NCBI GenBank assembly: GCA_038235385.1
Contig: JBBSTY010000122.1
Span: forward strand, 1 to 13,050
Direction: 5' to 3'
Length of the DNA: 13,050 nucleotides
From: JBBSTY01 sp038235385
GTDB taxonomy: Bacteria; Actinomycetota; Acidimicrobiia; Acidimicrobiales; Acidimicrobilacustridaceae
Shown piece by piece: positions 6,660 to 12,582 of the stretch (positions within the stretch are counted from its first letter, which is position 1; each line of letters starts with the position of its first letter). A program made the position numbers and the translations under genes. Below the pieces are notes generated by a model. That model was not told the DNA's origin and ran no database searches. It was given only the letters and a program-made list of their open reading frames with translations.

Positions 6660-7696
6660 CCCACGTCGCCGATCGCCTCCTCGCCGACATGGACCGCACC
6701 GGTTCGATCGCCTGTGTCGGACTCGACCCCCGCCCCGACCTGCTCCCGCCCGGGCTGCGCCGCGAGATGCTCCACCGCTACGGCGACACCAACGACGCCG
6801 TCGCCGCCGCCTTCGTCGAGTTCAACCAGCAGATCATCGATGCGGTGGCCGGCCGCTGCGCCGCGGTGAAGCCGCAGGCGGCGTGCTACGAGGCGTACGG
6901 GGCGGCGGGGTGGCAGGCGCTCGTCGAGACGGTGGCGGCGGCGCGCGAGGCGGGCATCGCCGTGATCGTCGACGCCAAGCGCGGCGACATCGGATCCACC
7001 TCGGCGCAGTACCGCCAGGCCTTCTTCGGCGGCGCACCGGGACTCGGCGACGGTCCCGCGCCGGCGCCCATGCGCACCGACTGGCTCACCGTGAACCCCT
7101 ACCTCGGGTGGGACAACGTGGGCCAGTTCCTCGACCCCGTACCGGGGGGCACCGGCGTGTTCGTGCTGGCCAAGACCTCCAACCCGTCGAGCGGCGAGCT
7201 CCAGGACCGGCGCCTCGCCGCCGCCGATGTCGATGTCGCCCCCGCCCCCGAAGTCGCTGCCGACGCTGCCGCCGATGCCGATGCCGATGCCGGACCCGAC
7301 GGGGCCGACGGAGTCGCCGGCGCCGGCCCGTCGAGCGTCGCCGAGGCCGTCGCCCGGCTCATCCACCGCTGGGGCACCGGCCGCGCCGGCGCCTCGGGCC
7401 TCACCGACGTCGGTGCGGTGGTGGGCGCCACCTACCCCGACGACGCCCGGGCGCTGCGGGCGCTCATGCCCGACACCGTGTTCCTCGTCCCCGGCTACGG
7501 CGCGCAGGGCGGTTCGGCCGCCGACGCCGTCGCCGGCGCCCGCCCCGAGGGTCGCGGCGTGCTGGTGAGCTCCAGTCGGGCGATCATCGCCGCCTGGCGC
7601 GACACCCCCGGCGACGCGGAAGGCCGAGCGTGGGCCGACGCGGCCCGCGCCGCCCTCGATGCGATGAACCACGATCTCGCGGCCGCCCACCGCTGA
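6656..7696 (+). CDS. pyrF: Orotidine 5'-phosphate decarboxylase, type 2 (UMPS-like)
   Basis: Catalyses the last step of de novo UMP synthesis, decarboxylation of OMP, in the cytosol. The 346-aa protein shows the type 2 PyrF pattern: SIACVGLDPRPDLLPPG, VKPQ (Lys72), the catalytic DAKRGDIG motif (Asp106, Lys108, Asp111), WLTVNPYLGWD, VFVLAKTSNPSSGELQD, VGATYP, and the phosphate-binding VPGYGAQGG (about 278-286). The family is normally about 270-310 aa. The excess is an Asp/Ala/Pro/Gly-rich insert at about residues 188-225, where relatives have a short loop. GTG at 6656 is the first in-frame start that keeps the whole fold; no Shine-Dalgarno precedes it. It is not next to other pyr genes within this window. 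Confidence 0.96.
   Translation: MTHVADRLLADMDRTGSIACVGLDPRPDLLPPGLRREMLHRYGDTNDAVAAAFVEFNQQIIDAVAGRCAAVKPQAACYEAYGAAGWQALVETVAAAREAGIAVIVDAKRGDIGSTSAQYRQAFFGGAPGLGDGPAPAPMRTDWLTVNPYLGWDNVGQFLDPVPGGTGVFVLAKTSNPSSGELQDRRLAAADVDVAPAPEVAADAAADADADAGPDGADGVAGAGPSSVAEAVARLIHRWGTGRAGASGLTDVGAVVGATYPDDARALRALMPDTVFLVPGYGAQGGSAADAVAGARPEGRGVLVSSSRAIIAAWRDTPGDAEGRAWADAARAALDAMNHDLAAAHR
7228..7310 (+). repeat. GCCGATG/GATGTC low-complexity tract inside pyrF
   Basis: Short imperfect repeats (GATGTC, then GCCGAT units around 7270-7290) encode the Asp/Ala-rich insert of PyrF. They stay in frame and look like slippage expansion in a surface loop. Confidence 0.6.
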
Positions 7697-7797
7697 CCCG
7701 CCCGCCGCTGACCTGGGAGCGGCGCGGCGACCGCACCCGACGGGCGCTGATCGAGGGCACGCGGTGGCACCGGGCGGGCAGGGACGGACCGCAGCGG

Positions 7798-7810
7798 TAG
7801 CGTCTCGGTC
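7798..7810 (+). promoter_or_regulatory. Predicted leaderless promoter of the 179-aa gene
   Basis: TAGCGT at 7798-7803 is followed by 7 nt and then the GTG at 7811, so the transcript should begin at or next to the start codon. No Shine-Dalgarno precedes the GTG. Confidence 0.5.
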
Positions 7811-8350
7811 GTGACACTCGCCACGATCGACCTGTCCGGCCGACCCACCCAGGTCATGATCGAGGACGGCTCGTCGAGCGCGTCGAGCGGGGTGCTCGGT
7901 GTCGACGTCACCGGTCGGGTGCTCGACGGCGAGGCCCAGACCGTCGTGCAGATCCTCCTCGACACCGACCGCGCCGACTTCGATCCGGCCCTGCTCGACG
8001 GTCCGCTCGTCGCCGAGCTGCGCGACGGCGTGGGCACCGTCGTAGCCCGCGAACCCTTCGACCACGACCGCTTCCGGCGCCAACTCCACGCCGAGCGCGA
8101 GTCCGGCACCTCGGTCACCCGGGGCGTGCTGGTGCTGACCGACGGCGAGCTCCCCCCGCCGTGGGTCCGCCTCGCCTTCCTCCCGGTGCCGATCGCCGCC
8201 ACCATCGCCACCACGCTCGCCGTGCGGCGCACCACCGTGGCCGAGCTCGTCGACGGCGTCGACCAGGCCTACGCCCGCGGCGACGTCACCGACAACGAGC
8301 GCCAGGCCGTCATCGTCGCCATCACCCAGCGCCACCCCGACGCCACCTGA
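7811..8350 (+). CDS. Hypothetical protein, 179 aa
   Basis: I do not recognise this protein. It is acidic, rich in Val, Asp and Arg, with no signal peptide and no cysteine. The N-terminal half (about residues 20-110) alternates hydrophobic strands with charged turns: VLGVDVTGRVLDGEAQTVVQ, LVAELRDGVGTVVAREPF and VTRGVLVLTDGELPPPW, suggesting a beta-rich domain. Residues about 118-136 (LAFLPVPIAATIATTLAV) are hydrophobic enough to be a buried or membrane helix. A helical C-terminus ends VTDNERQAVIVAITQRHPD. Coding is supported by strong G/C third positions and by the -10 box 7 nt before the GTG. It lies 114 nt after pyrF on the same strand; a functional link to pyrimidine synthesis is not evident. 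Confidence 0.68.
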   Translation: MTLATIDLSGRPTQVMIEDGSSSASSGVLGVDVTGRVLDGEAQTVVQILLDTDRADFDPALLDGPLVAELRDGVGTVVAREPFDHDRFRRQLHAERESGTSVTRGVLVLTDGELPPPWVRLAFLPVPIAATIATTLAVRRTTVAELVDGVDQAYARGDVTDNERQAVIVAITQRHPDAT

Positions 8351-8648
8351 TCGTTCCCGTGGGCGGCGCTGTTGCGGACCGGGAGGTTTCTGATGGTGAA
8401 GTTGAGCAGCTCATCGCCGTCCGCGGCGGTCTCCACGACCATGTCGATGTCGACGGCGCCACCGGCGCGCTCGATGGCGGGCGGCGGGTCGTGCTTCCCG
8501 CCACGGTGATGTCGACGCCACCGTTGGGGAAGTTGGCGCTGAACACGCACCCGGTCTCGGGGAGCGGGTTCGGCGCTTCGATGTCGGCGCCGCAGATCTC
8601 GACGTTGTAGGTGCCACCGGGCACGTGCGCATCGAACTGCTCGCCGTC
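8347..8648 (-). pseudogene. Frameshifted remnant of a secreted-type protein
   Basis: The gap between the 179-aa gene and TetR holds about 100 codons of protein-like sequence on the minus strand, split between two frames. From 8648 it reads DGEQFDAHVPGGTYNVEICG, then ADIEAPNPLPETGCVFSANF and PNGGVDITVAG. Near 8498-8500 the frame shifts and continues KHDPPPAIERAGGAVDIDMV, VETAADGDELLNFTIRNLPV, RNSAAHGNDQ. Both halves have strong G/C third positions. One extra G in the GGG run at 8498-8500 would join them as VAGKHD. There is no start codon with a ribosome site and no proper stop: the frame runs on into the antisense of the 179-aa gene. The two cysteines suggest an exported beta-sandwich domain. 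This looks like the 3' remnant of a lost gene; a sequencing error cannot be excluded. No family is recognised. Confidence 0.6.
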
Positions 8649-8687
8649 CCTCCGGCGCGCCGCCCTGCGTCGCGGACGGCGACGCGG

Positions 8688-9320
8688 TCAGCGCTGGACG
8701 ACGGCGGTGATCATGGCGACGAGCGCGTCCTCGAGCTCCTCGCGGGTGCCCCGACCGGCGAGCCAGGTGCCGGTGGCGCCGACGATGGCGCCCTGGATCA
8801 TGCCCGCCACCACCTTGGCGCGGTCGCGGTCGACTCCGTGGAACCGGTTGAACACCTCGACCTCGAACGTCACGCCCATCTGTCCGGGATCGGCGGTGGC
8901 CGGCACGGACGACCCCGGGGCGGAGAGCGCGGCGAGGACGGGGCCGCGCCGGGCCACCTCGTCGAAGTAGACGCCGATGCTCAGCCGGATGAGGTCGGAC
9001 CCTGGTTCCGCGTCGGTGAGCGCCTTCCACACCGACCGGCCGAGCGCCGACGTCTCGCGGCGGTAGAGCGCGGCGAGCACATCCTCGCTGTTGTCGAAGT
9101 GCTTGTAGGGCAGCGCCTTGGACACCCCCGCCTCGGCCGCCAGCCGCTCCATGCTCATGGCGCTGGCGCCGTGCTCGACCACGAGCTGGGCGGCGGCGTC
9201 GAGCAACTGGCGCCGCCGCTCGTCGCCGCGCAGTCGCGGCCGGACCCCCATCCCCGACGCCGACGCCGACGCCGTCCCCGACGCCGACGAACCGGTCACC
9301 CCCGCGGGATCGGTGGCCAC
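8688..9320 (-). CDS. TetR/AcrR family transcriptional regulator
   Basis: DNA-binding regulator of 210 aa if started at the GTG at 9320, or 187 aa from the ATG at 9251. The TetR_N helix-turn-helix spans about residues 34-82: RRRQLLDAAAQLVVEHGA, then MERLAAEAGVSKALPYKHF. The C-terminal half is helical (VWKALTDAEPGSDLIRLSIG, VVAGMIQGAIVGATGTW) and would bind an unknown ligand. The first 25 residues are a Ser/Ala/Gly tract (SSASGTASASASG) made by GTCGGC-type hexamer repeats near 9256-9290, normally absent from the family. The GTG at 9320 lies only 5 nt after the amidohydrolase stop, favouring one operon. The ATG at 9251 begins nearer the usual TetR N-terminus and may be the true start. It probably controls the amidohydrolase, and its own synthesis, through the upstream promoter. 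Confidence 0.92.
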   Translation of the reverse strand: MATDPAGVTGSSASGTASASASGMGVRPRLRGDERRRQLLDAAAQLVVEHGASAMSMERLAAEAGVSKALPYKHFDNSEDVLAALYRRETSALGRSVWKALTDAEPGSDLIRLSIGVYFDEVARRGPVLAALSAPGSSVPATADPGQMGVTFEVEVFNRFHGVDRDRAKVVAGMIQGAIVGATGTWLAGRGTREELEDALVAMITAVVQR

Positions 9321-9325
9321 CGGAC

Positions 9326-10483
9326 TCAGACGCCCAGCAGGGCGCGGTAGTTGTCCTCGTAGAAGAGCTGGCGGGCGGCCTCGTCGGTGCCGCGCTCGTC
9401 GAAGGATCGCTCGAACCTGCCGATGGGATCCCTGGTGCCCTCGGGATGGGGGTAGTCGCTCGAGAACAGGTAGAGCTCGGGCGACGAGATGGCGACCATC
9501 TCGGCGACGTCCTCGCCCGGGAACGGGGTGAAGCGGACCTGGCGGCGGATGTAGTCCGAGGGCTTCATGGTGAGATCGCCGAGCATCGGCTCGGTGCGGG
9601 CGAAGTTCTTGGCCGCGTAGTCGAGCCGGCTCATCAGCGACGGCGCCCACGACGCCCCCATCTCGATCACGCCGCAGCGCAGGTCGGCGAAGCGTTCGAA
9701 GACGCCGTCGAGGACCATCGTGGTGAGGAAGGACTCGGCGGCGTGGTGCACCGACGGCAGGTCCTTGGCCCGCAGGTTCTCGCCGCCGCCGTGGAGGTCG
9801 ACCGGGCGGGGGTGGCCGTTGCGGTGCCAGCTCGTGGACAGCGAGTTGCGACCGCCACCGATGTGCAGCACGACGGGCACGCCGGCGTCCTGGATCGCAG
9901 CCCACACCGGGTCGTTGTCCTTGTGGGCGGGCGACCGCCCGTTCGACGGTGCGTGCGCCAACCAGAACGCGCCGCACCCGAGGTCGAGCGCCTCCTCGAG
10001 GGCGAGCAGCGACCGGTCGGGGTCGTGCAGGGGCAGGAAGCCCACGCTGACCAGGCGGTCGTCCGCACCGCAGAACGAGGTCATCATGCGGTTGTGGGCG
10101 GTGGCGCCGCCGTAGACGATGTCGAGGTCGTCGGAGAACGCGAACAGGGCGAGCGAGAAGGTGGAGAACACGAGCTGGGACGTGAAGCCGAGCAGGTCCA
10201 TGGCCCGCGTGCGCTCGGCGGTGTCCATGGCGCCGAGGGCCAGCCATCCCTTTGCCGACGCGATCACATCGTCCTCGAGCGCCGCCGTCCTCACCGGGTC
10301 GGCGATGCGGGCCTGGCCCATCTGGATCGCCTTGCCCGCCCCGGCGCCACCCTTGTCGAGCGCGGCCGTGAGATCGGGCAACGCGGCGCGGGTGGCGGCG
10401 TCGGCGTTGTCGTGCAGCCAGTCGAGCCCCTCCATCAGGTGGCTGTCGGCGTCGTAGATCGCGGTCCGATGGGCGTAGGTCAT
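9326..10483 (-). CDS. Amidohydrolase-2 (ACMSD-like) family metal-dependent hydrolase
   Basis: TIM-barrel hydrolase or decarboxylase of 385 aa, PF04909 type. It opens with IYDADSHLME, where Asp13 and His15 replace the usual HxH metal pair, a variant common in actinobacterial members. Other expected ligands are His207 in VPVVLHIGGG and Asp343 in YLFSSDYPHPEG; the SDYPHPEG block is a family hallmark. IEMGASWAPSLMSRLDY matches the conserved segment before it. Relatives include ACMSD-type decarboxylases and many unassigned enzymes often found with sterol or aromatic catabolism genes. The substrate cannot be told. ATG at 10483 is fixed by GAGGGG about 8 nt upstream. It is first in a two-gene operon with TetR and has a candidate promoter 100 nt upstream. 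Confidence 0.92.
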   Translation of the reverse strand: MTYAHRTAIYDADSHLMEGLDWLHDNADAATRAALPDLTAALDKGGAGAGKAIQMGQARIADPVRTAALEDDVIASAKGWLALGAMDTAERTRAMDLLGFTSQLVFSTFSLALFAFSDDLDIVYGGATAHNRMMTSFCGADDRLVSVGFLPLHDPDRSLLALEEALDLGCGAFWLAHAPSNGRSPAHKDNDPVWAAIQDAGVPVVLHIGGGRNSLSTSWHRNGHPRPVDLHGGGENLRAKDLPSVHHAAESFLTTMVLDGVFERFADLRCGVIEMGASWAPSLMSRLDYAAKNFARTEPMLGDLTMKPSDYIRRQVRFTPFPGEDVAEMVAISSPELYLFSSDYPHPEGTRDPIGRFERSFDERGTDEAARQLFYEDNYRALLGV

Positions 10484-10553
10484 GGCGTGGTCCCCTCGTT
10501 GTCAGCATCCCCGGGAACCGCTCCCACGCCCGGCTGCACTCGACAGCCTCGGG

Positions 10554-10569
10554 CGCTCCCCACGGAGCG
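10554..10569 (-). other. Short hairpin in the 5' leader of the amidohydrolase mRNA
   Basis: CGCTCC at 10554-10559 pairs perfectly with GGAGCG at 10564-10569 over a 4-nt loop. It lies between the predicted promoter and the start codon, inside a leader of about 90 nt. It may be structural only. Confidence 0.3.
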
Positions 10570-10578
10570 GCTCTCGAC

Positions 10579-10608
10579 AAGTTACGGTTTCTCACCTAGG
10601 AGCGCAAC
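10579..10608 (-). promoter_or_regulatory. Predicted promoter of the amidohydrolase-TetR operon, with imperfect palindrome
   Basis: On the minus strand TTGCGC (10607 to 10602) is followed by a 17-nt spacer and TAACTT (10584 to 10579), a good -35/-10 pair by spacing. The interval 10581-10608 is an imperfect inverted repeat with outer arms GTTACG and CGCAAC, five of six positions matching, covering the whole core promoter. A TetR dimer often binds such a site, and the regulator is encoded in the same operon. Whether it binds here is inference. Confidence 0.48.
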
Positions 10609-10687
10609 GCCCCTGCGCGGGCGGCGACGCCCGGCTCGTCCACCCGGCGGCGACCCATGGTGCACGCGAAGGCTCCGACGTCTCGTC

Positions 10688-10757
10688 GCCGTCAGCCGTC
10701 AGCCGTCAGCCGTCAGCCGTCAGCCGTCAGCCGTCAGCCGTCAGCCGTCAGCCGTCA
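10688..10757. repeat. Heptanucleotide tandem repeat, ten perfect copies of GCCGTCA
   Basis: Positions 10688-10757 hold ten identical head-to-tail copies of the 7-mer GCCGTCA with no mismatch. The block starts downstream of a unique segment and stops 5 nt before the DUF2505 stop codon (10763-10765). A 7-nt unit reads through all frames without a stop, giving a false SAVSRQP repeat peptide. The lack of mismatches indicates recent expansion or active homogenisation by slippage. The remaining part of this 279-nt gap (10484-10762) holds the operon promoter and leader. Confidence 0.97.
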
Positions 10758-10762
10758 GACGA

Positions 10763-11263
10763 TCAACTGGCGTGGTCGGCGAGCCAGGCGTCGCCGGCGG
10801 CGAACTCGGCGGCCAACGTCTTGGGGACGTCGTTCTTGCCGGCCCAGTCGGCGATCTTGCCGCCGGCGAGGGGCACCTTGACGTCCATGGTCATGGCCAC
10901 CTCCTGGGTGCACGAGTCGCCGTCGCCGGGGGTCAGGCCCATGGTGCCCGAGATGCGCACGGGAGCGCCCTGCACCTCGACGTCGAACGTGCCCGTCCAC
11001 CCGCCGTCGGCGGCGGTCCACGTGTCGGTCTGCACCATGGTGTTCACCGGTTGGATGAACCGCTTGGCGAAGCCGGGCAGGTCGATCTCGACCTCCCGGG
11101 TCGATCGGATCACCAGGCCGTCGTCGGTGCGGGTGCACTCGTCGATCACGACGTCGCGGTGACCCATGCCCTCGTACTTCGCCCGCACGAACGACTCGTC
11201 GGCGAACATGTCCTGCACCACGTCGATCGCCGCCGCGTACGTGTGGGTCTCGGTGACCTTCAT
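10763..11263 (-). CDS. DUF2505 family protein
   Basis: 166-aa cytosolic protein of the actinobacterial DUF2505 family, which has an SRPBCC-like lipid-binding fold and no assigned function. The N-terminus KVTETHTYAAAIDVVQDMFA is the family's typical opening. It is followed by alternating strands (HRDVVIDECTRTDDGLVIRS, WTGTFDVEVQGAPVRISGTM, EVAMTMDVKVPLAGGKI) and a C-terminal helix (TLAAEFAAGDAWLADH). The length matches the family's usual 150-170 aa. The ATG at 11263 has GGAGGG about 7 nt upstream, which decides the start. The heptamer repeat begins 5 nt after its stop, so its mRNA probably ends in the repeat or runs into the next operon. No ligand or partner can be named. Confidence 0.85.
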   Translation of the reverse strand: MKVTETHTYAAAIDVVQDMFADESFVRAKYEGMGHRDVVIDECTRTDDGLVIRSTREVEIDLPGFAKRFIQPVNTMVQTDTWTAADGGWTGTFDVEVQGAPVRISGTMGLTPGDGDSCTQEVAMTMDVKVPLAGGKIADWAGKNDVPKTLAAEFAAGDAWLADHAS

Positions 11264-11354
11264 CGTCTCGCCCTCCCCGGAGGGCCGGTGCCCACCGACC
11301 GTCAGTCAACCAGAACGGTGCCGGCCGCGTGGGGCGAACGATGGGCGCCGGCGC

Positions 11355-11531
11355 TCAGGGCGAGGCGCAGGTGATCGAACCGACGGTGATGTCGTCGCCG
11401 ACCCCGGCTCCGGCCAGCGCGTGCTCGATGGTGAACGTCACCGTCCCCGACGCGCGGGCGACCCAAGCAGGGTGATCGATCAGGGTCGCCGGGTGGGCGA
11501 CGATGGCTCGACCCGCGGTGTCGACACGCAC
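11355..11531 (-). CDS. Small ORF or gene remnant, 58 codons
   Basis: From a GTG at 11531 a frame reads RVDTAGRAIVAHPATLIDHP, AWVARASGTVTFTIEHALAG, AGVGDDITVGSITCASP and a TGA. Strong G/C third positions and alternating hydrophobic residues near the end look like real coding sequence, most like the last strands of an exported beta-sandwich. No Shine-Dalgarno precedes the GTG. The frame is open further upstream to about 11590 with protein-unlike sequence, so the 5' part of a larger gene may have been lost. It lies 43 nt after the Tat-protein stop on the same strand. A 10-nt palindrome GCGCCGGCGC (11345-11354) directly follows the stop. No family is recognised. Confidence 0.4.
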   Translation of the reverse strand: MRVDTAGRAIVAHPATLIDHPAWVARASGTVTFTIEHALAGAGVGDDITVGSITCASP

Positions 11532-11574
11532 GCGCCACGGTCGGGCCGGCGAGGGCGCGACGTGGGACGGGGGG

Positions 11575-12228
11575 TCAGACGATGTCGAAGGTGGCGCTCA
11601 TCTGGTAGGAGCGCGGGTCGTACATCGAGGTGAACGGGTTGGTGCCCTCGGTGGGGGTGGCGCCGATGCCGTTGAGCGAACCCGAATCGGCGGTGAGCGG
11701 CCCGCCGGTGAGCGACGCCGACCCGGCGGGCGTGAAGGCGATGGGGCTGCCGCCGGTGACGCCGACCGTGCGGGCCGCGAGGCGGAAGGTCTCGCCCGGG
11801 GCGAGGGTGAAGGCGGCGCCGCCGAAGGCGCCCGAGATGGTGGCGCCCTGCACGAAGGGGCCGACCCGGGTGGACCCGATGGAGGTGACGACGCCGGTGG
11901 GGTCGAGGATCACGAACGGCTGCACCTCGCCGCCGGTGATCGGGTCGCCGGTGCCGGCGGTGAAGCTGAAGAGATCGGGGGTGATGGTCTGGTTGCTGGC
12001 GGTGGCGTTGGTGTAGGCCGTGTTGAGGTCGATGACCATGACGGCCAACCAGCCGTCGTGGATGCCCTCGGCGCCGCTCTGGCCGAGGGTGATGGTGCCG
12101 GGCTGGGTGGCGGCGGACGCGGCCGGCACGCTGACGATCGTCGGTGCCACCCACGCGATGGCGCCGATCACGGCACCCTTCTTGATGAGGTCTCGACGAC
12201 CTCCCTGGGCTCCCACGTCGTTGCTCAC
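11575..12228 (-). CDS. Tat-exported protein of unknown function
   Basis: 217-aa protein with a twin-arginine signal: GRRDLIKKG (Arg11-Arg12), hydrophobic VIGAIAWVAPTIVSVPA and a cleavage region AASAA near residue 40. The RRDLIKK plus AWVAPT style is common in Acidimicrobiia and other actinobacteria. The mature part is Gly/Thr/Ser-rich and all-beta in appearance: GWLAVMVIDLNTAYTN, FVILDPTGVVTSIGSTRVGP, AAFTLAPGETFRLAAR, ending MSATFDIV. It has no cysteine, no TM anchor and no catalytic motif. GTG at 12228 is chosen because GAGGAG lies 8 nt upstream; a GTG at 12246 would add six residues but lacks a ribosome site. A TAGTAT -10 with a 17-nt spacer lies upstream. The gene is divergent from the PqqD-domain gene, so shared regulation or a substrate role for that system is possible but unproven. 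Confidence 0.82.
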   Translation of the reverse strand: MSNDVGAQGGRRDLIKKGAVIGAIAWVAPTIVSVPAASAATQPGTITLGQSGAEGIHDGWLAVMVIDLNTAYTNATASNQTITPDLFSFTAGTGDPITGGEVQPFVILDPTGVVTSIGSTRVGPFVQGATISGAFGGAAFTLAPGETFRLAARTVGVTGGSPIAFTPAGSASLTGGPLTADSGSLNGIGATPTEGTNPFTSMYDPRSYQMSATFDIV

Positions 12229-12288
12229 GGGTCTGGCTCCTCGCACTTCCGCTCGTGCCGCCGGGCGAGAACCGCCGTGGCCGGCGAG

Positions 12289-12317
12289 ATACTACCAACT
12301 CCGGGTGGCGCTGTCGC
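12289..12317 (-). promoter_or_regulatory. Predicted promoter of the Tat-exported protein gene
   Basis: On the minus strand GCGACA (12317 to 12312) is followed by a 17-nt spacer and TAGTAT (12294 to 12289), the best -10 box in the window. Transcription would begin near 12281, leaving a leader of about 50 nt with the GAGGAG ribosome site near its end. Confidence 0.6.
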
Positions 12318-12350
12318 TTGCTCGATGGCGATCACGGGCGCCGCCGCCGC

Positions 12351-12452
12351 TCAGCGGGCGGCGAAGCGCACGGCGACGCGTTCGTTGGTGGTGAGCTCGG
12401 CGGCGATCGACGCGGTGTCGCCCACGACGACGAGCCCGTCGGCGTTGACCAT
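12351..12452 (-). CDS. Possible 33-aa ORF, minus strand
   Basis: ATG at 12452 opens 33 codons reading MVNADGLVVVGDTASIAAEL then TTNERVAVRFAAR and TGA. Almost every third base is G or C, and the text looks protein-like rather than like an antisense shadow. There is no Shine-Dalgarno. In-frame starts upstream (a GTG near 12527) would add a hydrophobic stretch, SSIVAALVG. It sits upstream of the Tat-protein promoter, in the same orientation. It could be a small gene, a peptide substrate for the neighbouring PqqD-type protein, or the tail of a lost gene; I cannot tell. Confidence 0.35.
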   Translation of the reverse strand: MVNADGLVVVGDTASIAAELTTNERVAVRFAAR

Positions 12453-12472
12453 CAGTGGCTCAGCACGTGCCG

Positions 12473-12478
12473 TACCCT
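12473..12478 (+). promoter_or_regulatory. Possible -10 box of the PqqD-domain operon (TACCCT)
   Basis: TACCCT fits TANNNT and would start transcription near 12485, about 30 nt before the 22-aa ORF. A TTGACC lies at 12445-12450, but the 22-nt spacing is too long for a standard -35, so only the -10 is proposed. Confidence 0.35.
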
Positions 12479-12513
12479 CGCCAGGGCGAGTTCGACCGAC
12501 GAGGGCGGCGACG

Positions 12514-12582
12514 ATGGACGAGAACACCACAGCTCGGCGGGTGCCGGCGCGGCTGACGCCGTGGATCTCCGCGGGCCGATGA
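12514..12582 (+). CDS. 22-aa ORF coupled to the PqqD-domain gene
   Basis: ATG at 12514 opens 22 codons reading MDENTTARRVPARL then TPWISAGR. The TGA (12580-12582) overlaps the ATG of the PqqD-domain gene in the ATGA arrangement. GAGGG at 12501-12505 lies 8 nt before the ATG, one of the better ribosome sites in the window, while the PqqD gene has none of its own. Translation of this ORF should therefore deliver ribosomes to the PqqD start. Small ORFs directly upstream of RRE/PqqD genes are often RiPP precursors, but this peptide lacks Cys, Ser-rich or Gly-rich core features. It may be only a leader peptide. No family is recognised. Confidence 0.45.
   Translation: MDENTTARRVPARLTPWISAGR

Noticed and set aside
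6602..8335. Long minus-strand open frame opposite pyrF and the 179-aa gene
   Set aside because: PyrF on the plus strand is unmistakable; the antisense text is Gly/Val/Arg-rich low complexity.
8490..8505. Programmed frameshift joining the two halves of the remnant
   Set aside because: No slippery heptamer or downstream structure, no start codon with a ribosome site, and no proper stop. Decay or a read error explains it better.
10688..10757. CRISPR array or repeat protein (SAVSRQP repeats)
   Set aside because: The unit is 7 bp with no spacers, and the peptide repeat is only the reading of a 7-mer through its frames.
9446..11374. Long plus-strand open frame (642 codons)
   Set aside because: Antisense to the amidohydrolase and DUF2505 genes, runs through the heptamer array, and has a shadow-like composition.
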